This document shows positions 44,701-54,089 of a stretch of 64,000 bases of DNA, one piece after another. Within the stretch, counting starts at the first letter, position 1. Every line of letters begins with the position of its first letter. The stretch is taken from NCBI GenBank assembly GCA_903813345.2, contig CAIIXF020000010.1, forward strand, positions 33,533,425 through 33,597,424, read 5' to 3'. A program made the translations under genes and the position numbers. This DNA is from Owenia fusiformis (Eukaryota; Annelida; Polychaeta; Sabellida; Oweniidae). The notes beneath the pieces were generated by a model, which did not search any database, was not told the DNA's origin, and was given only the letters and a program-made list of their open reading frames with translations.

Positions 44701-44919
44701 CTATTTACATGTTCTTTGAATATGTTTTTTATCCAAGTTGTTTCGATCTCCAACGCTTCAATATCTTCTTCTTGTTTCTTTGCCCGAGCTATAAAGTGTG
44801 TTGTGTTTTGGACGTCACATACAGGCAGACAGGAGAAGCCCCAGCTTCATAACGGGTGCACGTGATTTCACCCTTCGAGCATACTAGAGTACCCGTTGGT
44901 GCTTGTTCTCCTATCACAC
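32766..44919 (-). CDS. Multi-exon host gene: coiled coil - cupredoxin - von Willebrand A domain
   Basis: Minus-strand exons: 44919-44615, 44384-44292, 42511-42290, 37318-37152, 36602-36467, 36182-36004, 33581-33512, 32839-32766, ending at TGA 32766-32768. Phases match at each junction (1,1,1,0,1,0,1). The first exon ends in a coiled coil (AKKQEEDIEALEIE). The next two form a phytocyanin-like cupredoxin: DYIVQWKNMP, VTFDFRSAH, GTFYYAS, CKYCGMRIKIQVV. It keeps one His but lacks the second His and the usual Cys in the F-x-C position. The vWA part has ADIVFILDRSN (degenerate MIDAS, DRSNR rather than DxSxS), GLIMYAGDVEVY, STHLAL and VVLATGG (no Asp). Probably extracellular; a signal peptide was not found, so 5' exons are missing or beyond 45 kb. 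The first exon needs a one-base frame change near 44820 to join its Cys-rich and coiled-coil parts. Confidence 0.72.
34034..34445. mobile_element. MITE with ~57-bp TIRs, 412 bp
   Basis: AGGGGAGGCATCAAAAG and its inverse bound the element; the TIRs continue through 'tctgataggaaactaaataaatctagttt'. TTA is present on both outsides. It lies in an intron of the vWA gene. Confidence 0.7.
35072..35912. mobile_element. Element built on repeated GGGGCAAAACGGCCC motifs, ~840 bp
   Basis: Inverted ends GGGAACATGGGGCAAA-CGG. The same core GGGGCAAAACGGCCC recurs inside: 35097 and about 35434 forward, and 35692-35722 twice in reverse. Repeated subterminal copies in both orientations look like clustered transposase binding sites. 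In an intron of the vWA gene. Confidence 0.6.
36638..36950. mobile_element. mariner-type MITE, 313 bp
   Basis: Ends CAGGGTGGTCCAAAAAA and TTTTGACCACCCTG with TA on both outsides; sits between two vWA-domain exons. Confidence 0.8.
37594..40508 (+). mobile_element. 5'-truncated LINE with perfect 11-bp TSD
   Basis: The insertion is flanked by ACTAAAAAACA at 37583-37593 and 40509-40519 and ends in an A tail. The 5' end is cut within the endonuclease domain. The identical TSD and fully open reverse transcriptase indicate a recent insertion. It lies antisense in the intron between the cupredoxin and vWA exons. Confidence 0.92.
37600..40239 (+). CDS. LINE ORF2: endonuclease tail + reverse transcriptase (879 aa, N-terminally truncated)
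   Basis: Residues 11-17 contain the GGSDHS end of an APE-type endonuclease. A linker of about 270 residues follows, then the reverse transcriptase: PIYKNKGDKSDSSNYRPV, GFLPGHSTDSQLL, FLDLESAFDKV, SGVPQGSILGPILF, and the catalytic YADD at 476-479. The C-terminus has a cysteine/histidine finger (CPCGYQQQTKSHLLLDCP). The layout fits a jockey/CR1-type non-LTR element; the exact clade cannot be fixed by eye. No frameshift or stop in 879 codons. Confidence 0.9.
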   Translation: MLGNEILAPIGGSDHSTVVSHIQLAANKQQSKHITKTWQYKDCNQPALNNEINTINWNDIINIGSIDDSCLNFSSKLSSVFDQYIPHKLKVRNSNDMPWFNDEIKMAINRRDKYYKKFKRNNTFDSKLKYKNKVEILGRLIDKAKENYENEICENLQTYSSGDHFYWNAIKKLLGNKFSSGIPTLSNPSLTKVCSSDEDKRNEFLNLFVGKFHYDTSNTTIDLPLFPTRTNKTLTCNLTTPAEIRSLIVDLDTSKSEGLDGITNKMLVMSAFSIDKPLALIFNRILSENIFPRSWKDGIIIPIYKNKGDKSDSSNYRPVTLLSTISKLFEKVLQKQVMKFLLDNNLLYENQSGFLPGHSTDSQLLSITNFIFSNFEKQTDVRGIFLDLESAFDKVKHNLLIHKLKSYGFDENILTLIKSYLSNRRVCTRLNGTLSEFSEENYINSGVPQGSILGPILFLLFINDLPEVIQSKCFIYADDTSIYVPVQKSEDIAVSNLLLQRDLDNVYDWSRVWGLNFKPSKTKEIIFSKSGRAQRNYPILTLSDREIERVKHHKHLGVILDNHLDFKEHIDQLKLKIDKMLNPLIALKNRISSKHLERMYLSFILPKIEFGSIFYNCAPNYALITLDRLHYRAALVVTGAIKGSSEIKVLSALNWKSLSERRQEKMATLMYKVTKNKVPRYVHDIYRNLQNPGVERALRARHEYNIPARSSTKFTNSPAIAPIRIWKTISFDVKNSPSISAFKSRYNKWKYNPNPRSVLTTKLNLKRSIEIKLNRIRVDLASRADFYRHNFKEFTDPSCPCGYQQQTKSHLLLDCPLSNGAREVFTQNLKELPSFNYNNFATLTKSSKIKIMLFGDCKLSDECNKEITNLSANLIDKII
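40559..42153. mobile_element. hAT-like element carrying an internal satellite, 1,595 bp
   Basis: Ends CACTGGCGGATCTG and CAGATCCGCCCCTG are inverse of each other, with GAAAT on both outsides (40554-40558, 42154-42158). Most of the interior is the tandem array at about 40660-41890. In an intron of the vWA/cupredoxin gene. Confidence 0.65.
40660..41890. repeat. Tandem array, ~163-bp unit, about seven copies
   Basis: Each unit contains 'ccaaaatggccgccttaaca', then 'aaaaactaatcagttctaaa', 'gtagaaacatccctgagaat' and 'ctggaaacctgtagacaagc'. Start points near 40672, 40929, 41091, 41253, 41421, 41584 and 41759; the first unit is the most diverged. Confidence 0.9.
42795..43443. mobile_element. MITE with ~45-bp TIRs and central palindrome
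   Basis: 'ccacgtgcagtatggcaagt' on the left (42803) is inverted at 43419-43438. Just inside the left TIR is a near-perfect 33-bp palindrome (about 42839-42871, tgatatttttatcat-atgatgataaaaatatca). Confidence 0.7.
43446..43503 (-). repeat. tRNA-like fragment
   Basis: On the minus strand, CCCGTGTAGCTCAGCGGTAG is a good acceptor/D-arm with A box, followed by an anticodon-like CTCTTACGC. The T-arm is degenerate, so this is a fossil or SINE head. Confidence 0.45.
44105..44275. mobile_element. Small MITE, ~170 bp, ~50-bp TIRs
   Basis: 'aagcccaagactcaatgca' on the left matches the inverse of 'tgcactgagtcaagggctt' on the right, extending inward to AGGCGTTGCT / AGCAACACTT. Confidence 0.6.
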
Positions 44920-44941
44920 CTGAAACTATATGTTATGATAT

Positions 44942-46521
44942 CAGGCCCGTAAGACACTTTTTTCCAAGGGGGGTGCGGTTTTTAGCTTACTAAAGAAAAT
45001 ATAAAATTGTCAATTTTTTTGCCGCGTAAATCAAATCGCGTAAGACAGAGGCGGGGGGGGTCAGTTACTCCCTATATTGGTTTGGAATTAACAAATGCAA
45101 CTTCCAAACGTTCCAATTGTTTTGTGGGGGGTGTGAGGAGTGGTCCACTCCCCCTAGAAAATTTTACAGTTTTGAGATGCTATTTGGTGCTTTCTGGGCA
45201 CTTTCAAAGTGTAAGTTTATAAGTAGTACGCTACCACCACAAGAATAAGAGTTGAGTGATTAAAAAACTGAGCATTCAGGGGGTCTGGGGGTTCAAAATT
45301 TTGAAATTTGCTTGTATTTGGAGCAAATTTGCAACCATCTGGTACGCCTGTGCGTTATGATCCAATAAGCATTTCTTTCAGCAAATTCTTTTGGGGGTGT
45401 CAAAGAGGATGAGAGGGTGAAGTGGGGCGGGGTGCCAGTAGGGGAGCAAGGGGTTGTCCCCCAGAAACATTGACCATATCAAGATGCTATTTGATGATGT
45501 CTGGGAACTTAAAAAATGTCTGAGACAATACATGAGATTCAGAATATTTATTTTGTTTTGTGGGGGATGTGAGGGGTGGCTAACTCTCCTAGAAAATTTT
45601 ACAATTTAAAGATGATATTTGGTGCTTCTGGGCACTTTTAAAGGTATTAGTCAATAAAAACATTGAAAAACAATCACAATTTTTTTCAAATTTTGGGGGT
45701 GTCAAAGGGGAGGAGGGGTGTCAGAGGGGGAGGTGGGGCTGGGGTGCCAGAGGGGAAGCAAGTGTTTGTCCCCCATATCAAAATTTACAATATCAAGGTG
45801 TTATTTGATGAAGTGTCTGTGCCTAAAAGCGCATATTTCCCAAGAAAATTTTACAATTTTAAGATGCTATTTGGTGCTTTCTGGGCACTTTCAAAATGTA
45901 TGAGTCAATAAAAAAATTTGAAAAATCTCAAGTTTTTTTGGGGGGAGGGGGGTGTTAAGGGGGGGGGGCTGCCAGAGGGGGAGGTGGAGTGGGGATGCCA
46001 GAGGGCGAGTAAGTGTTAGTCTTCCAGAATCATTAACTTTATCAAGGAGCTATTTGATGATGTCTGGGCAATTTAAAAGTGTCTGAGACAATACATAAAA
46101 CAAATTCAGAACTTTTCCATTGTTTTGTTTGGGGTGTGAGAGGTGGTCAAGGGAGGCGCCAGAGGGGGGGGGGTTATGCAAGTGCAAGATGCAAGAGGGG
46201 AAGCAAGTCCCCCAGAAACACTAACTATATCAAGGAGCTATTTGATGATGTCTTGGCACTTTAAAAGTGTCTGAGACAAAACACTAAAATAAAAACTTTT
46301 TCATTGTTTTGTGGGGGGTGTGAGGGGTGACCAATACCCCTAGAACATTTTACAATTTTAAGATGCTATTTGGTGCTTTCTGGGTACTTTCAAAGTGTAT
46401 GAGTCAATGAAAAAAAATTACAAAAAAAAAAATTTTTCTAATTTTTTTTTCATATTTATTTTGGGGGGTAACAAAGGGGGGTGCGGTCGCACCCATCGCA
46501 CCCCCCCATCTGACGGCCCTG
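44942..46521. mobile_element. hAT-like element with G-rich tandem repeats, 1,580 bp
   Basis: Ends CAGGCCCGTAAG and CATCTGACGGCCCTG with GATAT on both outsides (44937-44941, 46522-46526). The interior is four to five diverged units of about 280 bp with G-rich blocks (GGGGGTGT-AGGGG, GGTGCCAGAGGGG) and 'gatgctatttggtgctttct'. Confidence 0.6.
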
Positions 46522-46809
46522 GATATGATTGCAATTTATAATGACAGTGAATTTTACTTTTACCCCAGAAATCTAAGATAATCGAGAATAAAATTAAGTA
46601 CTTGAACGTAATATTCCATATTCCGTTTTCTCATCATATACTGACTTGTGCGATCCGTATTCAACAAAGGTAAGTTCTAGTATTAAATACTGGTTATCTA
46701 GATTGTACGTTGTTTACATCGAATATAGATGTACGCAGGCCGTTTCAAGCCCCCGTAATAATAAAATCATATTCATGTTAATAATATTAGAAAATTGTAA
46801 TTTGTTTTA

Positions 46810-48514
46810 GGCTTTGTATAAAAAACCTCCTACCTCATACCCACCTACCCACGTACGTGGGGCATGGTACAGTCCTTGAAGGGTTCAATTTTAAAAAAAT
46901 ATTTGTGGATCGTCTAGTTGAAAGCCCATGATCAGTCATGTCATAAAATAAAGCCGAAATTGCAGAAATGTTAATAATTTGAGCTATTTTGAATTGAAGT
47001 CTGCTTTTGATTTCTCGAAATGTTTTTTCGTTGATCGGCAGTCTGGCTTTGTATAAAAAAAACTCTCATCTAGCCTGCGACAACTTTCAGCTCATCATTA
47101 CTAAGATAGACCGGAAATGTGTTTTCGAGTCGAGTAAATGGTACTTTTTATGAAGCGGGGAAGTCAAAATGTTACTATTAGAAATCATATTAAGCATAAG
47201 AAGATTATTTAGAAGCATTTAAATCCACGGCAAAATCTGAATAATTGTAATATACACACACGGACGTCACAGAACACACATCCGGTTTTGTAATCGATAA
47301 TTTTTCAGTCAAAAAATATTTTTATGAATCTGCTTAAGATATGATATGTATACTTGCGTTGATTGCTAAATTACAAAAATAGTTAGGGTAAAGAATATGC
47401 CAAAATCGTTTCATCTCGTTCCAGAAGCAATGTTTTGTCACTTGTATCTCCCTCAGAATGGCCTCACCCTTAAATGGTTTTTGGGGTCCCCATAGCTCAT
47501 TATTTGCAATAATTATATCAGAAATAATCATTCTATCAACATGAAATTCTATCTAATCCTCAATTAATTCAATTCCTTTCAGATAAAACAAATCAGATAT
47601 AAATCGCATTATGACTTTTTATGCTACCTGAGGCCAAAGAACTGAAACATATCCAATTAATACATAAATTAATATATAAATGCTACGAAACGTTACAAAA
47701 TGCTAAAACACCTGACCCCTTATGATTAAGTTTATACATATTTCCATGCATTTATAAATAATGCCATACATATTTAAAAGGTAATAGATTAAACTATATG
47801 TCACAACTGAAGTCAGAATGAAAAAAGCTTCCGCATAGTAATTGCAAAACATATCTTGGACCTTTAGAATATAGTTCGGAGTAGGGATGTTATTTGGTTT
47901 CCTGTATAAAAATACCTTCTCTCCTTTCCCGGCACGTCGCAGCGCCCATCTAGTGTTTGATAAATGAATCAATGTTTATTCTCGATAGGGTAGGTACTCA
48001 TCTATCAGGAAATATTTACAAGTTTGGTTAAAACAGAATTTTTAGAGATGGCGGAGTGATTTTCGAGACTATGTAGAGCAGTATAATTTTCTGAAACAGG
48101 TAGCTTTACCGTGGTAGCTCTCTCCAGATTCAGTTATCTCAAAAACGGTGTGGTCACCGTATCATTATTTTGTAACGGCAAGCTAGACAAGACTCCAATG
48201 AACACTAGGCACTGTTTCGCTGAGCTAGATCTGTGTCCATGAATATATTATGACATGAAACGTTACAATGGTCCTCAATGGGATTTTTAACTGCAATCTT
48301 GACCCTTAGAGGGTGTAAACTAAACAAAAAAACATTTAAGGGTTAAACATTTTTGCAATTCCGGTTTTATTTTATGACTAGACAGTTGACAGATCCATAG
48401 ACAAAGGCATCAACTAAGATTTAATATTTTTTAAAATTGAGCCATTCAAGGACTGTACCATGTCCCACTTACATGGGTAGGTGGGGATGAGGTAGGAGGT
48501 TTTTATACAAAGCC
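46810..48514. mobile_element. DNA transposon with 9-bp TSD (MULE-like), 1,705 bp
   Basis: Inverted ends of about 85 bp start GGCTTTGTATAAAAA and include 'cctcctacctcat'. They are flanked by the identical nonamer TTTGTTTTA (46801-46809, 48515-48523). A further internal copy of the terminus (GGCTTTGTATAAAAAA) occurs at 47044. Short ORFs inside have no recognisable transposase motif. Confidence 0.8.
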
Positions 48515-48617
48515 TTTGTTTTATAATATGCATTGTAATTAATGTCTTCGTGGTCTTGCGGTTTCACCGGATGAAGTTCACTTCAGTATAATGTCAATAT
48601 TGTGGTATGCACGTTAA

Positions 48618-49411
48618 GGTCAGGGTGCATGATGGGAAATTTTCTGCATTCCTCAATTGAGTCAAAGAGGAGGGAAATCCCCAGAGTTTCAAGATGACAG
48701 ACATAATTACCTCTCTTGCTTACCACCTTCGTTCGTTCGAATTTTCATCGGCTAGTTATCAAATACTACACTTCGATGGGATGTTATAATAGATATAGGC
48801 ATATTCCTTACAACTTTCTTTATCTTGATATGAAATGAGAAGCTATGATATTGGTTAACACGCCAGAAATGAACATAATATTATTCGAAGCGTATTTCGA
48901 AAATTTTGAAACCGCCAGTGATGACGTCATTTGTTTGTCGACTTTTGACCAATCAGCGACCGTGTCATCTCAATACAGATTTACATTATAAGCGTATGTC
49001 ATCTTTGAACCCTGGTGTTTCTCCCCCTCTGATTGAGTCACATGTTATTTTTCAAACAAGAATCACTCCTTCTCAGTCTTCATTGTCTTTATCTTCCAGT
49101 TTTGCACAAAGAGTGCACTTATGTGCCTAGAAAAGACTTGTGAGAAGAATGTTTTGATAAAGTGTATAAAAAACAAGAAAATTCAGAGAAAAAAATCAGA
49201 AAATTTTCAGAATTTTTTTTCACTGAATTTTCTCATTTTTTATACATTTTACAAAACAAACCTTCTCACAAGGCTTTTCTAGGCACAAAGGTGCACTCTT
49301 TGTGCAAACTTGGAAGATGTAGACAATGTGGGGAAGGAGTTATTCATGTTTGAAAAATAACATGTGACTCAATTGAGGAATGCAGAAAATTTCCCAACAT
49401 GCACCCTGTCC
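48618..49411. mobile_element. TTAA-flanked MITE, 794 bp, ~47-bp TIRs
   Basis: GG-CAGGGTGCATG-TGGGAA begins both inverted ends, with TTAA outside each (48614-48617, 49412-49415). An internal inverted pair (about 49103-49140 and 49262-49306, 'tgcacaaagagtgcac', 'tgtgagaag') can form a second hairpin. The left half is shared with 21700-22085. Confidence 0.78.
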
Positions 49412-49415
49412 TTAA

Positions 49416-50358
49416 TTTGCGTTTATTGACAATTCGCCTGGTGCAGCTTGCAAAAAAATGATGAATAATTAGTCATCTCAGGTCCGTAACTAGGGAGGGG
49501 GATCGGAACAAAAGCTGGCAAAAGCTCTCCCTTGGTAAAACAGCTCATCTGATAAAATCTGGCTGCGGGAAAGTCAATGGAGACTCATTCAATTCACAAT
49601 CACTTACTTTTATTTGTCAATAGTATTTCGTTCGGTGAAATAGTGTAAACCGGAAGTATCTAATATCGCCCAAAATAGTTTCTCATTTCGGAACTCGAAC
49701 TTTTACTCAACTTTTAGTAATTATCCATTCATGTCATGGTACGTAGGCCTAAGCACTGAGTACCATCAGGTAATTGAACCCACATACATGTAGAAACATG
49801 TAGAAACAGAAAACCCCTGAGTCGTATGGTCGTCGATTTTCAATACGATTGCACAGTTTGGAACATTTTCAGGAGAACATACGGCATCAGTGGATGCGAT
49901 TATACAAAATGTAAAATATACAAATTTTAAGGGATATGTATCTAGACAATGTTGGAAATTATGGGCTTTCAGACGACCATGGGAAAGTGGTGATCCAAAA
50001 TCGTCATTTATTTTTGTTCCCAACTGCGGTATGGAAAAAGAAACAGCCTGAGCAAAGCTTAGATTAGAAGCCATCTTCAATTATCTTCTACCAAGACCAT
50101 ATTTCATTGCTGTTGTGCTTTTCCTTGTCTGATTATTTAAAGGGTTTGCGTAATTATAGCCATCTCCTTGATGTAAGTTCACCTTGAACTACATGTAAAC
50201 CGATCAGTCTGTCAAAAGCAAGTTGTGACATATTCAAAGATCACGATTATCAATTCAGTGGCATGTAAACTTATAATTTCAGGGCAGCTTCCAATAAAGG
50301 CGAGTTTTAGTCTAGATGATCGAGGAGCCTGGGTGGCAACGAACGAAGTACATCTAAT
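49416..50358. other. Intergenic DNA and 5' region of the CLIC gene
   Basis: No supported gene. A TAATTTCAG acceptor at about 50281 just before the CLIC start suggests an untranslated first exon upstream. Confidence 0.4.
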
Positions 50359-51439
50359 ATGTCTAATCCAATAAAACGATTCACCCTTTACATCAAAGCA
50401 GGAAGTGATGGTACCTGTGTAGGCGACTGCCCATTTTCACAGAGAGCATGGTTATTTATGTTAATCAAAAGACTCAAAGATCAAACTACAGTGGCGACCA
50501 TCAACATTCTCAACAAGTCTGACGAATTTCTGAAGATGAACCCAAAAGGGAAAACTCCAGTGTTGTTCGACCACAAGGAAAACAAGGCTGTTGATGATTC
50601 TGAAGAGATTTGCACTTATATAGATGGTTTATTTCCTGAGCCTCCTGTCGGTTGCAACTTTAAGGAGACAGCAGCAGATGCTGCCACATCTAAGGTAAAT
50701 GTTGATCGCTGGGGGGGGGGGCTTGCAGTTACATACTGTAGGAACATAATACTAAAATGATTTTCTAGCTGATATGGTATAAAAATAAGATAAGTAAAAA
50801 TAGAATTCATAGAGTTTTTTGTTTTGCAAATAGAGCAGTAGACTTGTCAATAAAATCATGTGTAAACAAACATGCTCAGTAACTGAAAGATATTTTGTCA
50901 AAAGCAGAATGTGCCATTGTAAGTATGCAGTTATGATTTGGGGCAAGTCCAAATCATTAGTCTAGAAAGTATATATCATGATTTGGGCTTGTCCCAAATC
51001 AGTCGCATACTGACTGTGTAAGGTGCCAAATTCTAAACTATTTAACCTTCTGATTGAATTTTTGATTGAAACCTAAATTTTTCAGATATTTCCATCTTTG
51101 TGTAAAATGATCATGAACAAAAACACATCTGAGACACCAATTTTAAAACAGACTTTAACCAATGAGCTGGTGAAAGTGAATGCCTACTTGGAAACATCAA
51201 AATATCCGTTCCTGACCGGGGACACCTTACAGGCGATTGACTGTGCCGTATTACCTAAATTACTTCACGTGAAAGTCGCTGGGAAAGCATATAAGAATTA
51301 TACAATCCCCAATGAGCTCGAATCGCTAGCAAAGTACCTTGAAAACGCAGAGGCTGATCCTGTATTTGCAGAGACAAGACCACTCGATGAAGAAATAATC
51401 TGTGGCTGGGGGCGACATGATATTTTAAAAGAGTTGTAG
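50359..51439 (+). CDS. Chloride intracellular channel (CLIC)-type GST-fold protein (229 aa, 2 exons)
   Basis: Exon 1 is 50359-50694 (donor ATCTAAG|GTAAAT), exon 2 is 51086-51439 (acceptor ATTTTTCAG), phase 0. The N-terminal thioredoxin-like domain has the CLIC signature KAGSDGTCVGDCPFSQRA, with the redox-active Cys24 in CPFS, then MNPKGKTPVLFD (cis-Pro loop). The all-alpha C-terminal domain has FLTGDTLQAIDCAVLPKL, the conserved foot of CLIC proteins. CLICs are soluble glutaredoxin-like proteins that can associate with membranes; channel activity is debated. AATAAA at about 51656 is a likely poly(A) signal. The intron contains a short poly-G run. Length is near the family norm. Confidence 0.9.
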
Positions 51440-52040
51440 GTCTCTTTAAAGGATCAAAATGAACTGGACGTTTTCTTGGTTATATAACAAAAGACGTAAT
51501 ATTCTGAATTCTTTTTATAAAGATATATTTAATCAAACACTTTATGCAAATGTATGTGTGAATTATTAATATCGCGGACAATATGATAAAAAATGAACTT
51601 TTACTGCAATATGATGAAAATAGTTTGTTGTATACATTTTCCATCATGCTTCAAAATAAAATACTACGGGTAAATAAAATACAACATCTCGTGCTTTTAA
51701 TTTGAAATAGATTGTTCTTCAATCAGATTTTTTTTAATATATACTAGCCTAGTAGTAGATGTAGTATTTGGTAACTTTGTAAAACATGTTATTTTGTGAG
51801 CAGCAGTTTAGAATTTAGACTAGCTCTAATAGATACTAGTAGTCGTATTTTCGTATCGTATGTTTAAAATCTCAAATGGTATTCAAAATCAAAATAAAAG
51901 AATAATGGAGTAATTCTAGTTGAACTTGGTGGTGGGATGTGTTTGTCAATTTAAAACATTTTCTTTTTATATTGACACGTCACAAAAAGGTCGCGCACAT
52001 GTGTTTTTAGGGTGTCACATAATTCCAGAAGCACTCGATG
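51440..52040. other. 3' region of the CLIC gene
   Basis: Non-coding, AT-rich; contains the probable CLIC poly(A) signal. Confidence 0.4.
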
Positions 52041-52049
52041 CCTGATACA

Positions 52050-53760
52050 CATCAAACACGTGCTAAAATTTAGCACGTGTTTGAGATTGATCAAACCCGT
52101 GCTAAGGTTAAGCACGTGTTTGAGGTTGATCAAACCCGTGCTAGAATTTAGCACAGGTTTGAGGTTCGATCAAACCCTGGGCCTCAGATCAAACCCGTGT
52201 GTGAAGCTCAAAGTGTTCCGGGCTACCCAAGTATTCCGACTCCTGCCGAAATATTCTGAATTGACCCAAGTATTCTGGGTTTACTTATTTTAGCAAATAC
52301 ACTCGATATGGTGATTTTTCAATTTCTTATCCAATTTTAGATTTCTACAGAGATGACTGTTGAAATTAAGTTAATCAAATCACTTATAATGTGGCTGTCT
52401 CATGCACAAAAGATTTTCTTTTTTTTATATATAACTACACTCCCCTCCATAAGTTTGGCAACCTTAGCTCCCCCATTGAACTACGTGTTAAAGCCTCTTT
52501 ACGTTTGAATTTTTATTTACTTAACCGGCGATGAGATAACTTATAATATTAATGGAAACGTAACTTGACCTTATTTTCAATACCTCCAAAATTTCTCAAT
52601 TTTTTCCTCAGTTAGAATAGGTCGAAAATTGATGATAAATTTAATGAATTTTTGAAAATCGTCATTCCCGTGTAATTCAATGGGAAATGGAGGGTTCGGG
52701 CAAATCAGAAATCAGGATATATTTTCAGTAAAAGATTCAGCAAAAAAAATTATATAGAAAATTGAATTGTCTAACTTTTTTGTACACTAAGTGTTTAGTT
52801 TATTTGATGAATACTAAAGTTACAGCGCTTCAAAGTCATTTTTGAAAATAATTTTTCGCCTCCTGAGTTATTTCAATGGGAAAGGTTTTTTGAAAAACTA
52901 TTTTGACTTTAAAGCCCTATAACTTTGTTGAACCTGAAGAAACATATCAATTTTTTGTTAAATAAAGTTAACAAATTCAATTGCCTGCCTTATTCGTATT
53001 TTTTGCAAGGACTCGGATAGATGGATATTCTGTCATATGACTTGCGGCAAACCTATTTCCCATTTCCCATTGGTTAACATGGGAATGTCGATTTTCAAAA
53101 ATTCATCAAATTTATCATTAATTTTCAACTTATTGTAATTGAGGGAAAAAATTGAGAAAATGTTGAGGTATTGGAAATAAAGTCAAATTACGTTTCCGTT
53201 AATAGTATAAGTATTTTCATGGTAGGTTAAGTAAATAAAAATTCAAAGGTAAAGAGGCTTTTAACACGTAGTTCAATGGGGGAGCTAAGGTTGCCAAACT
53301 TATGGAGGGGAGTGTAACAGGGCACCCATTGAGGAGTGTCAAATCCCCGGGTGTTCGACCTTTGCACCATGGAACACTCCTGAGCAATAGGATATTTGGA
53401 CAGAATATATCGATATATGTAGACTGGGTCTCAGTTTCAGGAATACTAAGTATGTCTCAACTTGTTCAGGAAAATTGTCCTTTTGAAAAAAATGGGTGCG
53501 TTTTTCTAATAATGGTCAATTTTTCGACATTTTCTGGCTCTCTTTCTTCATCGTGTGGCACTTTTAACTTTTGGCACCCTCTCTTGTGAATTTTAAGATA
53601 TAAAATATGTGAACTCGGAACACTTAGGTTGTCAGAACAGTTGGGCAAGAGACAGAACACTTGGGTAGCCCAGAACAGTTGGGCTTTCACACCCGTGCTG
53701 GAATTTAGTTCGAAGTCCAACCGATAGAGGCGCTCCTAACCCGTGCTACAAATCCAACCA
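52050..53760. repeat. Foldback with CACGTG/CCCGTGCTA repeats around a Tc1/mariner MITE
   Basis: About 52050-52200 is a short array of 'gatcaaacccgtgcta' and its near-inverse 'tagcacgtgtttgagg'. Sequence at 52200-52265 (ggctacccaagtattc) is inverted at 53610-53690 (gaacacttgggtagcc). CCCGTGCTA recurs at 53730-53790. The inner MITE is listed separately. Confidence 0.55.
52438..53314. mobile_element. Tc1/mariner-type MITE with ~250-bp TIRs, 877 bp
   Basis: Ends CACTCCCCTCCATAAGTTTG inverted at 53295-53314, with TA on both outsides. TIR similarity continues inwards for some 250 bp (to 'ttcaatgggaaatgg' against 'ccatttcccattgg'). Confidence 0.8.
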
Positions 53761-54089
53761 ATCAGAGCGCTCTTAACCCGTGCTATCTGCCGAAATATCT
53801 TTCTGGAAGTTTTGTACCGTTAGTTTGTAATACATATAGCCGAACTGAAGGTAAGAAGTTGCTCAAAGTGAACAAGACTAAGCGAGGATCAAACAGGGTA
53901 ATGATTTTTTCTTATAAATTCAACATAAAACTTGTAATTTTCCCGTAAAGTGAGTATGATGAATTATCGCCCATTGATTTTGATTTTCAAAAAATTTCAC
54001 TGCGTCAGTTAACCTAAAAAAAAAGAAATTAAAATATCATTATGCAAAAATATATGGAAAATATATTCCTATTGTACATAAATGACTTT

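Noticed and set aside
47334-47531. Minus-strand ORF (GPQKPFKGEAILREIQVTKH)
   Set aside because: Looks protein-like but lies within a TIR-bounded transposon, without a recognisable transposase motif or flanking splice pair.
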